From Sipunculus nudus (taxonomy: Eukaryota > Annelida > Sipuncula > Golfingiida > Sipunculidae), in NCBI GenBank assembly GCA_026874595.1, contig CM049307.1:63916870-63980869 (forward strand): a stretch of DNA of 64,000 nt. Reading direction: 5' to 3'. How positions within the stretch are numbered: the first letter of the stretch is position 1; each line of letters opens with the position of its first letter. Made by a program: the position numbers and the translations under genes. The notes under the pieces were generated by a model. It did no database searches, was not told where the DNA came from, and saw only the letters and a list, made by a program, of their open reading frames with translations. Below are positions 1-11,200 of this stretch, one piece after another.

Positions 1-2056
1 AAACAATGATGTTGAGAATCCAGAATATACAAAATTCACACATTTAAATAATGATCATAAGTACTTGGTTTTATGGCTTTTATTCATATTAAAAAATAAC
101 TGTAAAAAATTCATTTTGGACTAATTTCACATCAATGTACACACTAGACACAGTAGGAATCTAGATTAATATTATCAACTGCATCTTTGTCTATCATTAA
201 TTTCCTTCATATAATCCTTAATGATTAGTAATGAATAATATGATTTACTTCTTTATCATTAAAATTGAACTGAAAAATGCCATAGGTGACTGCATGGTGT
301 TATTTGGAATATGTGACATTCTACCCATCGATACAAGATTCTTATATCATCAGTAACTGCAAGTTAATTTCCTGTTATTATAAACTAACAAATTCCTTTT
401 CTATTTTTCTTTAATTTGTTATTAAAAACAAATAAAAATTTATTAATTTATTGTTTATTGTTATGTTGTTGGTTAAAACTACTAGATGAGTTGGGTTGAA
501 CACCTGGATCAACTGTGGCTGGCCATAAGCTGCCTGGATTCTCCCCTCAAGCGTGCATAATTTGATGAAAGGTCAACAAGGTCAACATACAGGTGACTCA
601 AGAGGGGCTGGAGAGAGCCAAAGTCTGACAGGGTCTCATAAAAAACATTAATAAAAGCTACAATATTTGGCAAAATTCTTTCAGCTTTCTAAACTAAAAA
701 GCTGAAATCCTTATGTGTGCATGATATGAAAATTATATCAACAGTGCTCACGGGAAACAAACGTGCCATGGTCACAGTTGGGCAAAATTTAAGGTACTAA
801 TTTTATATTTATACTAATAACTTATAAAATTTGAAAAATTCAGAACTAATTTTGGGTATTCAATTGAATCTTGATTAAATAATGTTACATCCCTGACAAA
901 AAAGATCTCTAGCTTCAGCAATGCCCCTGTTAAGGGAGTAAATATATTTCTTGATTTTTTACAAAGTGCATAATGTTTGGGCCCATAACTTAAAAAAAAT
1001 ACACAATACTGACATCATTTCTGGCATGTGCATAGTGAATGTATAGAAAAATATGTATATTATATGATCAAAGTCAGATCAGTGGTTTTGATATTGGGCA
1101 GTCTTAAAGTGTAACATTGGGTTTTTAATGGAAAAATGAAGTTTTTCATTGATATCTCGAAGGAATTAAGTCCTAGTGACCAAATTCTTGGCATGGTAGG
1201 GGATTTTGGAGAAATCTAACTGTATGCCAAATTTAAGGAACTTAGAGCTGAAGCTCGGGAGCTGAGCTCTAGCAAACTGCATAACACTAGCAATATGTGA
1301 CATGGTGCTTGAAAACTTGAATAAAATCTAGAGTTTTTGATCAACTGGTTTCAAATTTTTGGTGTTAACAGTTGAAATGCTAACAAAAACATGCTGTGAA
1401 AATTAAATCCACAGCAGTTACAGCAAAAAAATGTGCCATGGTCAAAGTTAGTCAAAATTTAAGGTACCAATTTTTTATTTTTGCTAATATTTTTAAAAAT
1501 TTAAAAGATTTTGATCTAATTTTGGGTATACAATTTAATTTTGATTAATAAAAGTAATATTACTGGAAAAAAAGTGCTTAGCTTTAACAAGTTTTGTGTT
1601 AAGTGATAAAATTTCTTTCCTGATTATTTACAAAATGCATTATGTTTGGGCCCATAACTTTTTTAAATTAAATAATACAGACCTAATTTCTGGCATGTAC
1701 ATAGGAATTATATAGAGGATTATTTATAGGAAATATGAGGAAAAACAGATGAGTGGTTTTGATATTAGGCAGTCCTAAAGTGTGAAAATAGGTTTTTAAT
1801 AAAAAATTGAGGTTTTTCCTTAATTTCTCAAAGGAAGGAAGTCGCAAAGACCCAGTTTTCGGCTTGGTAGGAGATCTTGGGGACATCTAACATTATGCTG
1901 AATTTTGGATTCCTAGGTCTTACGGTTTCAAAACGTGCCACATCTACGGACGGACGGACGGACGGACAGACGGACGGACGGACGGACGGACAGACGGATG
2001 GACGACGGACAATGGACCACGACTATAGCTCAGATGACTTATAGTCAGCTGAGCTA
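1..2056 (-). mobile_element. Helentron-like non-autonomous element, 5' part, minus strand
   Basis: Two direct copies of a ~660-bp unit (about 770-1430 and 1430-1930) share 'GTTTGGGCCCATAACTT', 'TTTCTGGCATGT' and 'GGCATGGTAGG' segments. The same units occur in reverse complement at 43255-44490. At 1938-2000 there is a (GGAC)n tract. At 2026-2056 is a 14-bp stem with one mismatch and a 3-nt loop (TAGCTCAGATGACT / AGTCAGCTGAGCTA), followed by AAAAAGG. The terminal AGCTCAGCTGACT matches the 5' end of the element at 43248. The 3' end is outside the window or lost. Confidence 0.55.
1938..2000. repeat. (GGAC)n tetranucleotide tract
   Basis: Nearly perfect repeats of ACGG interrupted by CAGACGG. It lies beside the terminal hairpin of the element above, as (GTCC)n tracts also do near other palindromic ends in this window (e.g. 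53462-53475). Confidence 0.9.
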
Positions 2057-2059
2057 AAA

Positions 2060-3030
2060 AGGTTACAGTTTTTGTTATATTGTTGCACTTGAAAATGTAA
2101 AGTTGCTACAACTACTTGGCAAAGGTCACTCTCGTAGTAAAGGACTTCAGTCATGACACAACTTTATATAGCCTTTGTCCTCTCACCCATAACTATGCCC
2201 ATATCAAGTTTGATATGGTTTTGAGAAATATTTTGTGAGTATCTTGTTCCCAAAACAAAATTCTGTGGTGGCAGTGGAGGGACCATGCTGAAACCATAAC
2301 TATCCCCTGACTTTCTCTGGGGATACAACTTTTATGTATCAACAACAACTGCACCAATTCTTACCATCTCAATGAAGTCATGACATGAACTGCCATAAAT
2401 GTTTGCAAGTGTACTTTCTAACAACACCTACCATCTGCAAATAGATTCTGTTATAACTCAGTATAAGTAGGTGAACCTCACTATATCATTTTATAGCATA
2501 TTGTTGCTAAATTTCTGACTCATGCAAACATGTCTCCTATGGGTTATATGATTGACAGCTAGGTAGTGGCAGGCTCAGGTAATGACATTGGCAACTAAAC
2601 ACCGATATTATGGGATTTGCATTTTAGTTCATCCAATAACATGTAAACTTTTTTGTGTTAATTCCTCGCTCATAGTCTACTGTGATCAGCTGTGGACAAT
2701 GATACATGATGGATGGATGGCCATTGCAGTGCAGTTTACCAAATGACAGGCATCACAACTCTAAGCAGGCCCTATTAATCCACATAAAATACCTAATAAA
2801 TTATGTATTAATTGGCTAAATCTCCTCGATACTTAGTAAATCCATCCTTAATTATATTCTAGACAGCCCAACAATCACATGATTTTCAAGACACATTTCA
2901 GGGCTAATGATATGCCTGTTGAGTCTAGCCATGATGATATGAACATTTATAGCCACTTAAACTTAGCATGATAAAGCAAAGCAAATCATTATAAGCTGAG
3001 TGGTTTAACTACAGCATCTCTGGAGTTGTG
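2060..3030. other. Stretch without a recognisable gene
   Basis: AT-rich, with no reading frame of note. The part at 2410-2540 ('CTTTCTAACAACACCTACCA' and 'TAAATTTCTGACT..CATG') resembles 61330-61440 in P450 intron 10, so it is at least partly an unnamed dispersed repeat. Confidence 0.5.
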
Positions 3031-3042
3031 AGATGAGATTCT

Positions 3043-3069
3043 GGTTATATATATATATATATATATATA
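3043..3069. repeat. (TA)n microsatellite
   Basis: Uninterrupted AT/TA dinucleotides bordering the SINE-like tandem array on its left. A second (TA)n tract borders it on the right. Confidence 0.9.
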
Positions 3070-3930
3070 GAAAGATGTTGAATGGCCATGCTGGTCCATC
3101 TCATGGAGATAAAGAACAAGAATACACAGAAAAAGTCGGATCACCCCGTATGGGAATCGAACCCATGACCCTCCGATTGCCGGTTGTCTGCTCTACCACT
3201 GAGCTAACAGGGATCCCCAACTTCCTCTGTGTATCAGCACACTTTCATTGGAACCAGCGAAGTGACGTCACTACTGTGACTGGTATTATACATACTATGT
3301 GTCGACACGGCGACTTTGCATGTTGCAGTGATAAACTGATGGCCTTTTATGGTGTGCATCAAATATTATATAGAAAGATGTTGAAAGGCCATGCTGGTCC
3401 ATCTCATGGAGATATAGAACAAGAATACACAGAAAAAGTTGGATCACCCCATATGGGAATCGAACCCATGACCCTCTGATTGCCGGTCGTCTGCTCTACC
3501 ACTAGGCTCACAGGGATCCCCAACTTCCTCTGTGTATCAGCACACTTTCATTGGAACCAGCGAAGTGACGTCACTACTGTGACTGGTATTATACATACTA
3601 CATGTGTCGACACGGCGACTTTGCATGTTGCAGTGATAAACTGATGGCCTTTTATGGTGTGCATCAAATATTATATAGAAAGATGTTGAAAGGCCATGCT
3701 GGTCCATCTCATGGAGATATAGAACAAGAATACACAGAAAAAGTTGGATCACCCCATATGGGAATCGAACCCATGACCCTCTGATTGCCGGTCGTCTGCT
3801 CTAACACTAGGCTAACAGGGATCCCCAACTTCCTCTGTGTATCAGCACACTTTCATTGGAACCAGCGAAGTGACGTCACTACTGTGACTGGTATTATACA
3901 TACTACATGTGTCGACACGGCGACTTTGCA
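3068..3930 (-). repeat. tRNA-derived SINE-like unit in tandem, 3 copies of ~304 bp
   Basis: Units begin at 3068, 3371 and 3676 (TAGAAAGATGTTGAA). On the minus strand each carries a tRNA-like head with an A box (TAGCTCAGTGGTAGAGC in copy 1) and a B box (GGTTCGATTCC), spaced as in a tRNA. The heads lie near 3144-3213, 3447-3517 and 3752-3822. The acceptor and T stems can largely fold in copy 1, but the anticodon arm does not, so this is not a functional tRNA. The A box degrades in copies 2 and 3 (TAGTGG lost or altered). The body after the head is ~75 bp and leads into (TA)n. Tandem amplification of the whole unit with its flank is unusual for a SINE. Confidence 0.7.
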
Positions 3931-3982
3931 TGTAAATGGTTAAGTGCATGTAAATTGGACAGAATTAAGACGACTGCTTAAG

Positions 3983-4066
3983 CAGACGGCCGGCAATCGT
4001 AGGGTCATGGGTTCGATTTCCATACGGGGTGATCCGACTTTTTCTGTGTATTCTTGTTCTATATCT

Positions 4067-4107
<41 letters not shown>
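3983..4107 (+). repeat. Inverted partial copy of the tRNA-like SINE unit ending in (TA)n
   Basis: Reads GCCGGCAATCGTAGGGTCAT, then a B box (GGTTCGATTTCC, one change from the other copies), then the SINE body to 'TCTATATCTCCA' and a ~40-bp (TA)n tail. It faces the three tandem copies, giving a (TA)n-array-inverted copy-(TA)n layout. The A-box half is missing. Confidence 0.7.
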
Positions 4108-4108
<1 letters not shown>

Positions 4109-4359
4109 GGAGTGATTCATGTGATTGGGGCCTGACTTCCGCATTAGTGTATTTAATCTGCTTGGTGCAATGGGGATCTGATCTCCAGGGTTGTGTTCTC
4201 AATCTATATGTCAGAACACTAACACAAACTTTGAGGTGGACATAATGGCCAAGGTTTAGGCCCCTGCTGGTGGATACCATGTGAGAATATGGAAGATAAC
4301 CAAAACAATAGTTGCAATTGATCTTCTGAATGACTGGGAATGCCTATTTGTACATGGTA

Positions 4360-4700
4360 AATGGTTAAGTGCATGTAAATTGGACAGAATTAAGACGACT
4401 GCTTATCAACAATATTGGCTATCTTACATTACGTTTGCTTAACATTCCGTACAAGAATTATAGTGTTACACAAATAATCACTCTGTCTTCCCTATGTTCA
4501 ATGTGTAGTGGTAAGTATTAATTAATTAAGATGCAAAATCCTGTCACACAAAGTGGGCCCCTTATTGTGACCAAGTACAGGCTTACTGGTTGCTCTAGTG
4601 TGCTGAAGTGTGTCTGGTCATATGGGAGGTTGCAGGAAGAGGCCTCCTTCCTGTGACCCCCCCCCCACCCCCAACGCATTGAAGGAAAGACAGCCATATA
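4360..4700 (+). repeat. Dispersed repeat, same family as 59945-60284
   Basis: Begins AAATGGTTAAGTGCATGTAA and runs to the C-rich tract near 4659. The second copy in the P450 gene is in reverse orientation, which shows this is an interspersed element. The first ~47 bp also occur at 3935-3981 on the same strand. Confidence 0.6.
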
Positions 4701-4859
4701 TATATATAACATATATATACCCAACATTTTTATTTGGTTACTTATACAACTGTTCAGAGAATGTATCATCTAGGGTGAAACAAGTAAAACATTTGGCCTC
4801 AAGTACTCGACAGACATTACCCTACTCACACTCGAGTACTCATTATATGTAATTGCATG

Positions 4860-7800
4860 ATTTCTATGCTGGATATTAAGTACTTCGTCACTATTACCCA
4901 GACTAAAGTACATGCATCTTTCAGCCACAATATTATAAGATCTTATTTCGAATCAGATGTTTATGAATTTGTAATTATATGTTTCACAAATAAATGTAAC
5001 ATGTTAATTGTGGATACCAGTCGATTCGTATGATAAAATGTCTATCTATTACAATTAAAATTCAAATGCACAATGATACCTATACTAAAAAGTTTGTTTG
5101 GTTGTTGATTTTTTTAATTAACGGCTCAGGATACACCATGCAAGGAGTGGATTACATGTAAATACAAACATTGCGCAGCATGGACAACTGGCCACCATGG
5201 TATTCAGGGCTATTTACGTCACCGCTCATTGTAAACGACTCCCTCAAGGCAGCCCGTTTGAAATGTTTTTTTATTACATACACGCAGGTGTTTTCATTAA
5301 ATAAAATCCACGTCCACAATTGACATAGTACGCTCCCGAGGCAGCGGAAAACTTGCGCTTCTAAAGAAGCAACTGATTTTCACGCTGCCAGCTTTGACCA
5401 TTTATGATATATTTAGACACCAGATGGCGGTTTGTTGTCCACTGAAATAAACGTGCGTACGATGTGACAAGCAGCCAATCAGATGCCAATAAACAAACAC
5501 TCGACAGGCATCCTGGCTCCACCCATTGCCGCGCTTCAAGCGCCCCTTATCAGTTTCCGGTCGAATTTAAATTGCCCCCTCTGCATTCTCGCATCATCGA
5601 CCGATTCGATTATGACATTATGACTGTGTTAGCGTAGCCATGTATCTGTTGTCTGCAGAACTGAAACCAGCCAGCGAGGTGTGCACGCAGCCCTTGTTGT
5701 TACGTTTCGTTTGAATTACAGCTCACCGGCCGAGCATCCTATGTGCCCAAGGCCCTAAGCAAACCACGTCAGGGGCAATTCTCTCTGAGCCTGTGGCCTG
5801 TTCAGACAGTTACGCTGGGGGATGAGCTGTCACTCAAAAAGAAATTAATATGATTGGCTCCGTGTATTCCTCGCTTGGCTTTGTCTTCCAGCACAAGGTC
5901 TCATCTGATTGGACAAAAATACAGTGCTCCCCTCTGGTGTTGCAATTCAGGATACGAGGTCATAACAAACAGCGCCTTACGATATAGGAAGTAGCCCTAT
6001 AGGTAAAGCGCTGTGTAAAGAGCGTATTGACATAGTCTATGTCATATGTCTATGTCATAGAGGAACAAGCCGCCAAAAGAACTCTAAAATCTGAACCGGC
6101 CTTTGCAGAGTAAAAACGCCTTTTTTTTTGCAGTAACTATTTTCCCAGCCATATTTCACTCTTCTGTCCTTCACTATTCTGTTCTTCTGTCATTCCCTAT
6201 GCATTTGAATTGCTGACTTTAAGAACGTGCCAGATCAAGTCCAGCCTGACGTATCCTGACAGTCACTTTGTCACCAATTTCTTGTGGTGACGAAATGACT
6301 GTGGTGACGAAACCACTGGTTCCCTAAATTGTAATGTACTGGTATCATTCATACATGTGCACATTTCATATTGAAATTCAACTTGCATGATACTCAAATC
6401 AATATTTCCAACAAGAGGGTTGGAAAAAAATTTTAAAATCCACAAATTTTGATAAAAAAAAACAACTGTCATATGTTAAAAAAAAAATCTTGTGTAATGC
6501 CAATAATGGAATGCAAGTAAGCAAATTTCTATAGTATATATATTAAATACAATGGATTAATGTACATTATGGGTAAATGTAGGAAATTACAGTTTATTCA
6601 ATGACACCGAGGAAAGCACTTATGGTTTTCTTGTAATCTATAATGACTATATGAAGCTTATTGTTTAAAACTCATGACATAGCAAACGTCTTCCAGGATA
6701 TAAGACGAAATGTTAATCTACACCCGTAAAAAATAAAGGTATTATCAGATTATAGATCGACGAGTCCGATTGTGGATTACAGTGTGTGCTGGGTGAAAGA
6801 TAGCTCGCTTCAGTATACCTGGTTGCCATGGTCGCCCGTGGGCTGTCAGGACAGCAGTTGTCAGATGGACAGGACGGGACGCTCGGCGAAGACCGCAATC
6901 ACAGGTCCAGAGGGCCTCAGTGCCCAGACAGGGGGACCAAGGGGAAGGAATCCATCCAACAAACAAACTTCATGAAAAAGTGTGTGTGAAGTTACCAAAG
7001 GGTTCGAAACCGTCCTTCAAGTGTTGCATAACAGTCGCGGGAAGTCTGAGACGTCCTCTGGCACTTGTGTTTTGGGCTCAGAGACAAAATCAGACGTATT
7101 TATTGGGCATCTTAGCCATTTTTGACCTCGTGGTGTGCAGACTCGGCTCGCTGTATTTATAATGACAGCCATCTTCGAATTTCGTGCGAGTTATACTTCG
7201 AGGCTGCGTCCTGATTGGCTGATTATAATTAGGTCTCGTAGTTGCCCAATCAACGTATAGAATTCAATAATTTGACCTCCTTCTCAGGTCAACTGTACGG
7301 AAACACGTGCTTTTACCATCTGTTTACCAATCCCGCAGAAAATATACACAAGGCTACCTTTGAACTAAACGAGTAGCTGACTGGAGGCCAAAATGTAGGT
7401 CTCTATGGTCCAACAGCCAAGCAGTTTACAAGACTTTTACCATAGGTAAGACGTCAATTTGGTAGCGTTAATATTGCATATCTACTTTGTTTTAGAAGGT
7501 GATCCGTGAGCGATATCTGAGGAGAATAAAGGGGGTCTTTAAAGCCTATTATTAAGGTCATACCCCTGCGTTGGTGTACTTGGTCCTAGACCAAGATGTC
7601 AACTAGTTCCCAGCAAGTGATCACTCATGCACCCTTTTTCAGCAGCGAAACGCCTGTGAAATCATGAATAAGGTGTGAATATGACTGTATGTCATGGTGC
7701 TGTACGCGTGTACCTACAATTGTGTTATGTGTCACTTTTTCAACTTTTGAAGGCCCTATACCCGGAATTATAATGATTCAATGAGATTTTAGAATCTATC
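4860..7800. other. Lower-copy stretch, no gene recognised; CCAAT-rich, promoter-like in part
   Basis: 5200-6010 and 6770-7300 are richer in GC and CpG than the flanks. CCAAT-type boxes occur at 5474 (GCCAATCAG), 5853 (GATTGGCTC), 5909 (GATTGGACA), 7211 (GATTGGCTGATT) and 7245 (CCAATCAA). A 67-codon open frame at 6772-6975 has no recognisable domain. This could be a promoter or first exon of a gene whose body lies elsewhere, or an old transposon; the sequence does not decide. Confidence 0.35.
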
Positions 7801-7803
7801 ATT

Positions 7804-7812
7804 GATGATTGC
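7804..7812. repeat. Left target-site duplication GATGATTGC of the foldback element
   Basis: Identical to 21138-21146 on the same strand. The preceding base (T, 7803) also matches 21137, while the next outward base differs, so the repeat is 9-10 bp. Confidence 0.8.
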
Positions 7813-8213
7813 ACGTCAAGGAAATTCATAGCGTATTCGATATTCGAGGTTCGAGATTCAGATCCATAATACTCCCCCATTGCTCCAAAAGCCTCTATCT
7901 TTCCGTGCCCTCCAAACGGGGATTCCCAGCCTCATCAAGGGTTATCGTGAAACGGAGCAAGGCATCCTTCTTCAGAATAATACAGAGCAGTTATCAGAGC
8001 AGCACAAACGGCCGTTTTAGAGCAGCAGCCAACCATATCTTGGTCCAAATCGCATATATCTATCGATATTTACGGCCTCCTTTCTGTGACGAATGCCATG
8101 TACCGGCAGACTATATATCGTTTTTTTTTTGTTTTTTTTTTTATCTCCGTATGTTTGGTATCAACTTTCACCACATGTGCACGCCCTTCGTTTTCCAACC
8201 CGATAATAATTAG
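7813..8213 (+). repeat. Outer unique domain of the left inverted arm
   Basis: Pairs along its length with 20721-21137 in reverse complement, with scattered substitutions and small indels, notably in the T-rich tract near 8120. It already contains one copy of the satellite box (GCACAAACGGCCGTTTTAG, 8004-8022), which links the terminal domain to the tandem part. Confidence 0.8.
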
Positions 8214-11200
8214 AGCGGCACAAACGACCGTTTCAGAGCAGACCTCCAATTTGATATTCGCCGAAAATAGGGCACAAATCGCTGCTTTAACGGCCCACAG
8301 AGCCAAACTATCGTTTTTTTAAGGTCACCTTGCATACCATTCGATACCTCGCCCCCCCCCGCCTTTACATCCAATAAGATCCAATATAACGCCAATCTTC
8401 CCATAGAAGCCAGAATAACACACACCTCGCTATTCTGACCGCCGCAGGCCCGCAAACTATCGTTTTCCAACGCCATGTTGGGTATCAAGTCAAAGCCCAC
8501 ACCCCTGGCTGTCCGGCCCAATAATTATTCGAGCGGCACAAAAAGCCGTTTTAGAGCAGAGTCCCGCCATTATATCGAAAAGGCCATAAACATTGGGAAC
8601 ATCGCTTATACGGCTCCCACGGGTCACAACCATCGTTTTTTCAAGGTCGTCTTTCCCACCGGTCGACAGCCTGACCACTCCGCCCTCACGCCCCATGATA
8701 ATTAGAGCGGCACAAACGGCCGTTTCAGAGCAGGCCTCCATTTTGATATTCGCCGATAATAGGGCACAAATCGCTGCTTTGACGGCCCCCAGAGCCAAAC
8801 TATCATTTTTTCAAGGTCACCTGGCATACCATTCGATACCTCGCCCATCCCGCCTTCACATCCAATAATATCTAGAGCGGCACAAAGAGCCGTTTTCAGA
8901 GCAGTGCGCCATTTGGATATTCGCCAATATTCCCATAGATGCAAGAATGACACACACCTTGCTATTCTGACCGCCGCAGGCCCGCAAACTATCGTTTTTC
9001 CGGCGCCATGCTGGGTATCAAGTCAAAGCTAACATGCCTGGCTATCCGGCCCAATAATTATTAGAGCGGCACAAAAAGCCGTTTTAGAGCAGCGGCCCGC
9101 CATTATCTCAAAAAGGCCAAAAACATTGGGAACATCGCTTACACGGCCCCCCACCGATCACAACCATCGTTTTTTCAAGGTCGTCTTTCCCACCGATCGA
9201 CAGCCCGTCCACTCCGCCCTCACGACCCATGATAATCTGAGCGGCACAAACGGCCGTTTCAGAGCAGGCCTCCATTTTGATATTCGCCGAAAATAGGGCA
9301 CAAATCGCTGCTTTGACGGCCCCCAGAGCCAAACTATCGTTTTTTCAAGGTCACCTTGCATACCATTCGATACCTCGCCTATCCCGCCTTCACATCCAAT
9401 AATAACTAGAGCGGCACAAAGAGCCGTTTCAGAGCAGTGCGCCATTTGGATATTCGCCAATATTCCCATAGAAGCCAGAATAACACACACCTCGCTATTC
9501 TGACCGCCGCAGGCCCGCAAACTATCGTTTTTCCGACGCCATGTTGGGAATCAAGTCAAAGCCCACACCCCTGGCTGTCCGGCCCAATAATTATTAGAAC
9601 GGCACAAAAAGCTGTTTTAGAGCAGCGGCCCGCCATTATCTCGAAAAGGCCATAAACATTGGGAACATCGCTTACACGGCCCCCCACCGATCACAACCAT
9701 CGTTTTTTCGAGGTCGTCTTTCCCACCGATCGACAGCCCGTCCACTCCGCCCTCACGACCCATGATAATCTGAGCGGCACAAACGGCCGTTTCAGAGCAG
9801 GCCTCCCTTTTGATATTCGCCAAAAATAGGGCACAAATCGCTGCTTTGACGGCCCCCAGAGCCAAACTATCGTTTTTTCAAGGCCACCTTGCATACCATT
9901 CGATACCTCGCCCATCCCGCCTTCACATCAAATAATAACTAGAGCGGCACAAAGAGCCGTTTCAGAGCAGTGCGCCATTTGGATATTCGCCAATCTTCCC
10001 ATAGAAGCCAGAATAACACACACCTCGCTATTCTGACCGCCGCAGGCCCGCAAACTATCGTTTTTCCGACGCCATGTTGGGAATCAAGTCAAAGCCCACA
10101 CCCCTGGCTGTCCGGCCCAATAATTATTAGAGCGGCACAAAAAGCCGTTTTAGAGCAGCGGCCCGCCATTATCTCAAAAAGGCCAAAAACATTGGGAACA
10201 TCGCTTACACGGCCCCCCACCGATCACAACCATCGTTTTTTCAAGGTCGTCTTTCCCACCGATCGACAGCCCGTCCACTCCGCCCTCACGACCCATGATA
10301 ATCTGAGCGGCACAAACGGCCGTTTCAGAGCAGGCCTCCATTTTGATATTCGCCGAAAATAGGGCACAAATCGCTGCTTTGACGGCCCCCAGAGCCAAAC
10401 TATCGTTTTTTCAAGGTCACCTTGCATACCATTCGATACCTCGCCTATCCCGCCTTCACATCCAATAATAACTAGAGCGGCACAAAGAGCCGTTTCAGAG
10501 CAGTGCGCCATTTGGATATTCGCCAATATTCCCATAGAAGCCAGAATAACACACACCTCGCTATTCTGACCGCCGCAGGCCCGCAAACTATAGTTTTTTC
10601 GACGCCATGTTGGCTATCAAGTCAAAGCCCACATCTCTGGCTGTCCAGCCCAATAATTATTAGAGCGGCACAAAAACCCGTTTTCGAGCAGCTTCCCGCA
10701 ATTATCTAGAAAAGGCCAAAAATATTGGGAACATCGCTTATACGGCCCCCCACGGGTCACCATCATCGTTTTTTCAAGATCGTCTTTCCCAACGATCGAC
10801 AGCCCGTCCACTCCGCCCTCACATCCCATTATAATTAGAGCGGCACAAACGGCCGTTTCAAAGCAGGAATCCATTTTGATATTCGCCGAAAATAGAGCAA
10901 AAATCGATGCTTTAACGGCCCCTAGAGCCAAACTATCGTTTTTTTCAAGGTCACCTTGCATACCATTTGATACCTCGCCCATACCGCCTTCCCATCCAAT
11001 AATAACTAGAGCGGCACAAAGAGCCATTTCAGAGCAGTGCGCCATTTTGATATTCGCCAATCTTCCTAGAGAAGCCAGAAAAACACAGACCTCGCTATTC
11101 TGACCGCCGCAGGCCCGCAAACTATCGATTTTTCGACGCCATGTTGGCTATCAAGTCAAAGCCCACACGTCTTCGTGTTCAGCCCAATAATTATTAGAGC

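Noticed and set aside
3144-3213. A functional tRNA gene
   Set aside because: A and B boxes are good, but the anticodon stem does not pair and the other copies have decayed A boxes, as expected for a SINE head.
3033-3784. Open frames of 148 and 60 codons across the tRNA-like repeats
   Set aside because: The frame simply reads through tandem SINE-like units and starts in a (TA)n microsatellite; no protein family fits.
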